A stretch of 32,903 nt of DNA from Beijerinckiaceae bacterium. GTDB taxonomy: Bacteria; Pseudomonadota; Alphaproteobacteria; Rhizobiales; Beijerinckiaceae. The notes under the pieces were generated by a model, which ran no database searches, was not told the origin of the DNA, and worked only from the letters and a program-made list of their open reading frames with translations. The stretch covers positions 178,030-210,932 of the forward strand of contig WSYC01000012.1 in NCBI GenBank assembly GCA_009773635.1, given 5' to 3'. The translations under genes and the position numbers were made by a program. This document shows, piece by piece, positions 31,223-32,903 of the stretch (positions are counted from its first letter, which is position 1; each line of letters begins with the position of its first letter).

Positions 31223-32806
31223 GTGAAGGTTCACCCCCACCTCACCCTCATCGGCACCACCCATTATTTCCGGCGAGCGGTTCCGCGTTCCCTCCGAGTT
31301 ACGGTCGGCAAAACGATCCTGATCCGCTCGCTGCGAACCACCGACGAAGAGACGGCCATCCTGCGGGGCAGGACATGGAGTTTGCTCTCGGATAGGCTAT
31401 TTTCGTCGCTGATGACGATGATTCGATATGATTTTCCCAGTTCGATAATGCGCGCACTCCATAAGGAGATCGACGGCATCATTGCGGATTGGCCATATTT
31501 CAACCTGATGAGCGCAAACCCTGACCGCTACGACGAGGACTTCGCGCAGGATGTTTTCATCGCGATGCAGGAAGGTCGCCAAGCCAACCTCCGCAGGCTG
31601 AATGATCGGGATAGCTGCTTGCAAGAGGGAGAAGCCTTCCTCAAGAAGCATGGGCTTCCGCAGAACCTGAGCGTCGAGAGAAAGACACAGATCGGGAAAT
31701 TCGCCATCAGGATCGCCGCTGAGCGCAACAGCTATGCGGCCCAACGCATATCCTCCGACGTGCTTCCACCACCAGAGGATTGCCGGCCGGATATTTCACC
31801 GAATGAGCCGGTTAAAATCGTCGATCCTGAGTTGATCGCTCTGAGACAGCAGGAAATGGCAACCGCCGTTCCTACCCCGGCAATATTGAGACAATCGGCA
31901 CCCGCCTCTAACAGCCCCCCGCTGCAAGCGGTGATTGATGAGTTCAAGGGAGACAATCCCGCCCTGTTTGCCACCAAACGCCGCTACGATTTCCTGAGCG
32001 CCTTTGACCTGCTCGCCGATCTTGTCGGGGTGGAAGCCTCGATATCTGCCATCGACAAGCCTGTGATGCGGATGATCAAGGACGTTCTGCTGAACCTGCC
32101 GGTTCACGCGCGCAAATACGATGCCTTCAAAGGGATGAGCTACCCGGAGATCGCCAAGGCGTGTGCTGGCCGCGACGATATAACCCGGATGACAAATCGG
32201 CGGCGGAACACCCTGATCGAGTGCATCCGGCAATTGCTCGATCACGCCCGCAAGCAGGGATATATTGAAGAAAATCCCGCCAATGAGATGTCTTTTGCCG
32301 AAAAGGGCGAGAGCGAAAAGCGGGTTCCCTTTACCGACGAGCAGTTGCAGCGGATTTTCAACGCGCCGGTTTATCGGGGCTGCAAATCGGATCACAAATG
32401 GCTTGAACCGGGTGATCTCATCATCAAGGACAGCGCCTATTGGATGCCTCTGCTGGCTCTTTACACAGGAGCGCGGGCCGAGGAACTTCTACAACTGACC
32501 GGAAAACAGGTGCGGAGGGTGGGCGAAATTCCCGTCATCAGCATCGAGGGACGGTTGAAAACCGACAATGCCAAGCGGCTCGTTCCCCTCCACCCCGATC
32601 TAGTGAAAATCGGCTTCGTGGATTGGGCAGGAACCGTGAAAGCAGACGAGCGCCTGTTTCCAGATATCCAACTCACGCCTGCCGATCAGAAATTCAGCAC
32701 ACAGTTTTCAAAGCGCTTTCGGCGGTTCCTCGACTCCCTCGGCTTTGAGCGCGGAGGGCCGGTGTTCCACTCTTTCCGCCACACCTTCATCGACAAGATG
32801 CGGGCG
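31223..32806 (+). CDS. Tyrosine recombinase/integrase with DUF6538-like N-terminus, 3' end broken
   Basis: Translation from GTG 31223 (the first start after a stop at 31178) is open for over 525 codons. The N-terminus HLTLIGTTHYFRRAVPRSLR is of DUF6538 type. A core-binding helical region follows (about 240-390). The catalytic domain has Arg418 (LYTGARAEELLQL), Lys446 (GRLKTDNAKR) and H516-R519 (HSFRHTFIDKM). The later His/Trp and the nucleophilic Tyr are missing: after about 32806 the sequence becomes transposase in another frame, and the integrase frame only reads on without a stop into unrelated residues. The gene is therefore probably inactive unless the junction is an assembly error. Base composition appears less GC-rich than the chromosomal genes. 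Confidence 0.85.
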
Positions 32807-32903
32807 GTTGCCGCCGTGCGAAATCCTGCATGCGGACAAGGGGTACGATTCAAACGCGATCCGCCGGCAGGTCGAGGAGCGCGGCACCATGCCGAACATC
32901 CCG
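32805..32903 (+). mobile_element. IS5-family transposase fragment (internal part)
   Basis: In the frame of 32823 the sequence reads RLPPCEILHADKGYDSNAIR followed by RQVEERGTMPNIP, up to the window edge. This is the internal block of IS5-family (IS427/DDE_Tnp_1-type) transposases around the second catalytic Asp. There is no inverted repeat or transposase N-terminus between it and the integrase, so it is a fragment joined mid-gene rather than a complete inserted element. Confidence 0.75.

Larger units (their letters stand above)
31136..32903 (+). mobile_element. Left end of a tRNA-associated integrated element
   Basis: Immediately after the 3' end of tRNA-Met(CAU) come a structured spacer and a tyrosine recombinase gene reading away from the tRNA, then a piece of IS5-type transposase. 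This is the usual layout of one end of a genomic island integrated in a tRNA gene. The other end and the matching repeat of the tRNA 3' end lie outside the window, so extent and cargo are unknown. Confidence 0.65.

Noticed and set aside
32807-32903. Continuation of the integrase frame to the window end as its real C-terminus
   Set aside because: The residues do not contain the expected His/Trp and Tyr motifs, and the alternative frame gives a clear transposase block.
1-32903. CRISPR array, toxin-antitoxin or anti-phage defence system
   Set aside because: No regularly spaced repeats, cas genes or defence-type genes were found. The only mobile sequence is at the right edge and its cargo is outside the window.

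Overview
The window looks like a chromosomal segment of a motile alphaproteobacterium, most likely in the order Hyphomicrobiales (Rhizobiales). The evidence is high GC, ChpT/CtrA/SciP cell-cycle regulators, a FlbD-type flagellar regulator, an EipA (DUF1134) envelope protein, PmtA-type phospholipid methylation, and an intergenic repeat of a kind I recall from rhizobial genomes. Order-level placement is inference; genus cannot be read from the sequence.

Layout. (1) 1-3023: the 3' part of an uncharacterised gene, then rpoH (heat-shock sigma factor) and an RluD-type pseudouridine synthase on the minus strand, then tRNA-Glu(CUC). (2) 3117-6058: a membrane-anchored coiled-coil protein, eipA, a secreted YHS-domain protein and cysQ. 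(3) 6251-12755, plus strand: chpT, then a chemotaxis run cheA-cheW-cheY-cheB-cheR. CheA is a large hybrid with two CheW-like domains and a decayed receiver domain. (4) 12919-15876: ctrA on minus, divergent from fliI-fliJ on plus. They share a 431-bp AT-rich control region holding nine GANTC (CcrM-type) sites. (5) 16095-17126: a YbhN/LPG-synthase-like membrane protein. (6) 17160-24915, minus strand: fliF-fliG-fliH-fliN-flbD and flhA, the MS ring/switch/export set and its sigma-54 activator. (7) 25083-28792: a PdxA2-like dehydrogenase (plus), then fliK-flgD and sciP on minus. (8) 29039-31135: mnmA, a PmtA-like methyltransferase and a CAU tRNA (Met). (9) 31136-32903: the left end of an integrated element next to that tRNA. 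Its DUF6538-type tyrosine recombinase loses its C-terminus about 100 bp before the window edge, where sequence matching the middle of an IS5-family transposase takes over.

How the parts work together. ChpT passes phosphate to CtrA, SciP is CtrA's antagonist, and FlbD controls later flagellar genes. All three tiers sit inside the motility cluster they are expected to control. The promoters fit this: fliF and flhA share a 42-bp block with a near-consensus CtrA box (TTAA-N7-TTAA, one mismatch) exactly 10 bp from a GGCAA-N3-TTGCC dyad. sciP has its own one-mismatch CtrA box, and fliK has a sigma-54-like -24/-12 element. I saw no CRISPR array, toxin-antitoxin pair or recognisable defence system. 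The most unusual items are the paired fliF/flhA promoter block, the GANTC cluster at ctrA, the hybrid CheA and the broken integrase/IS junction.
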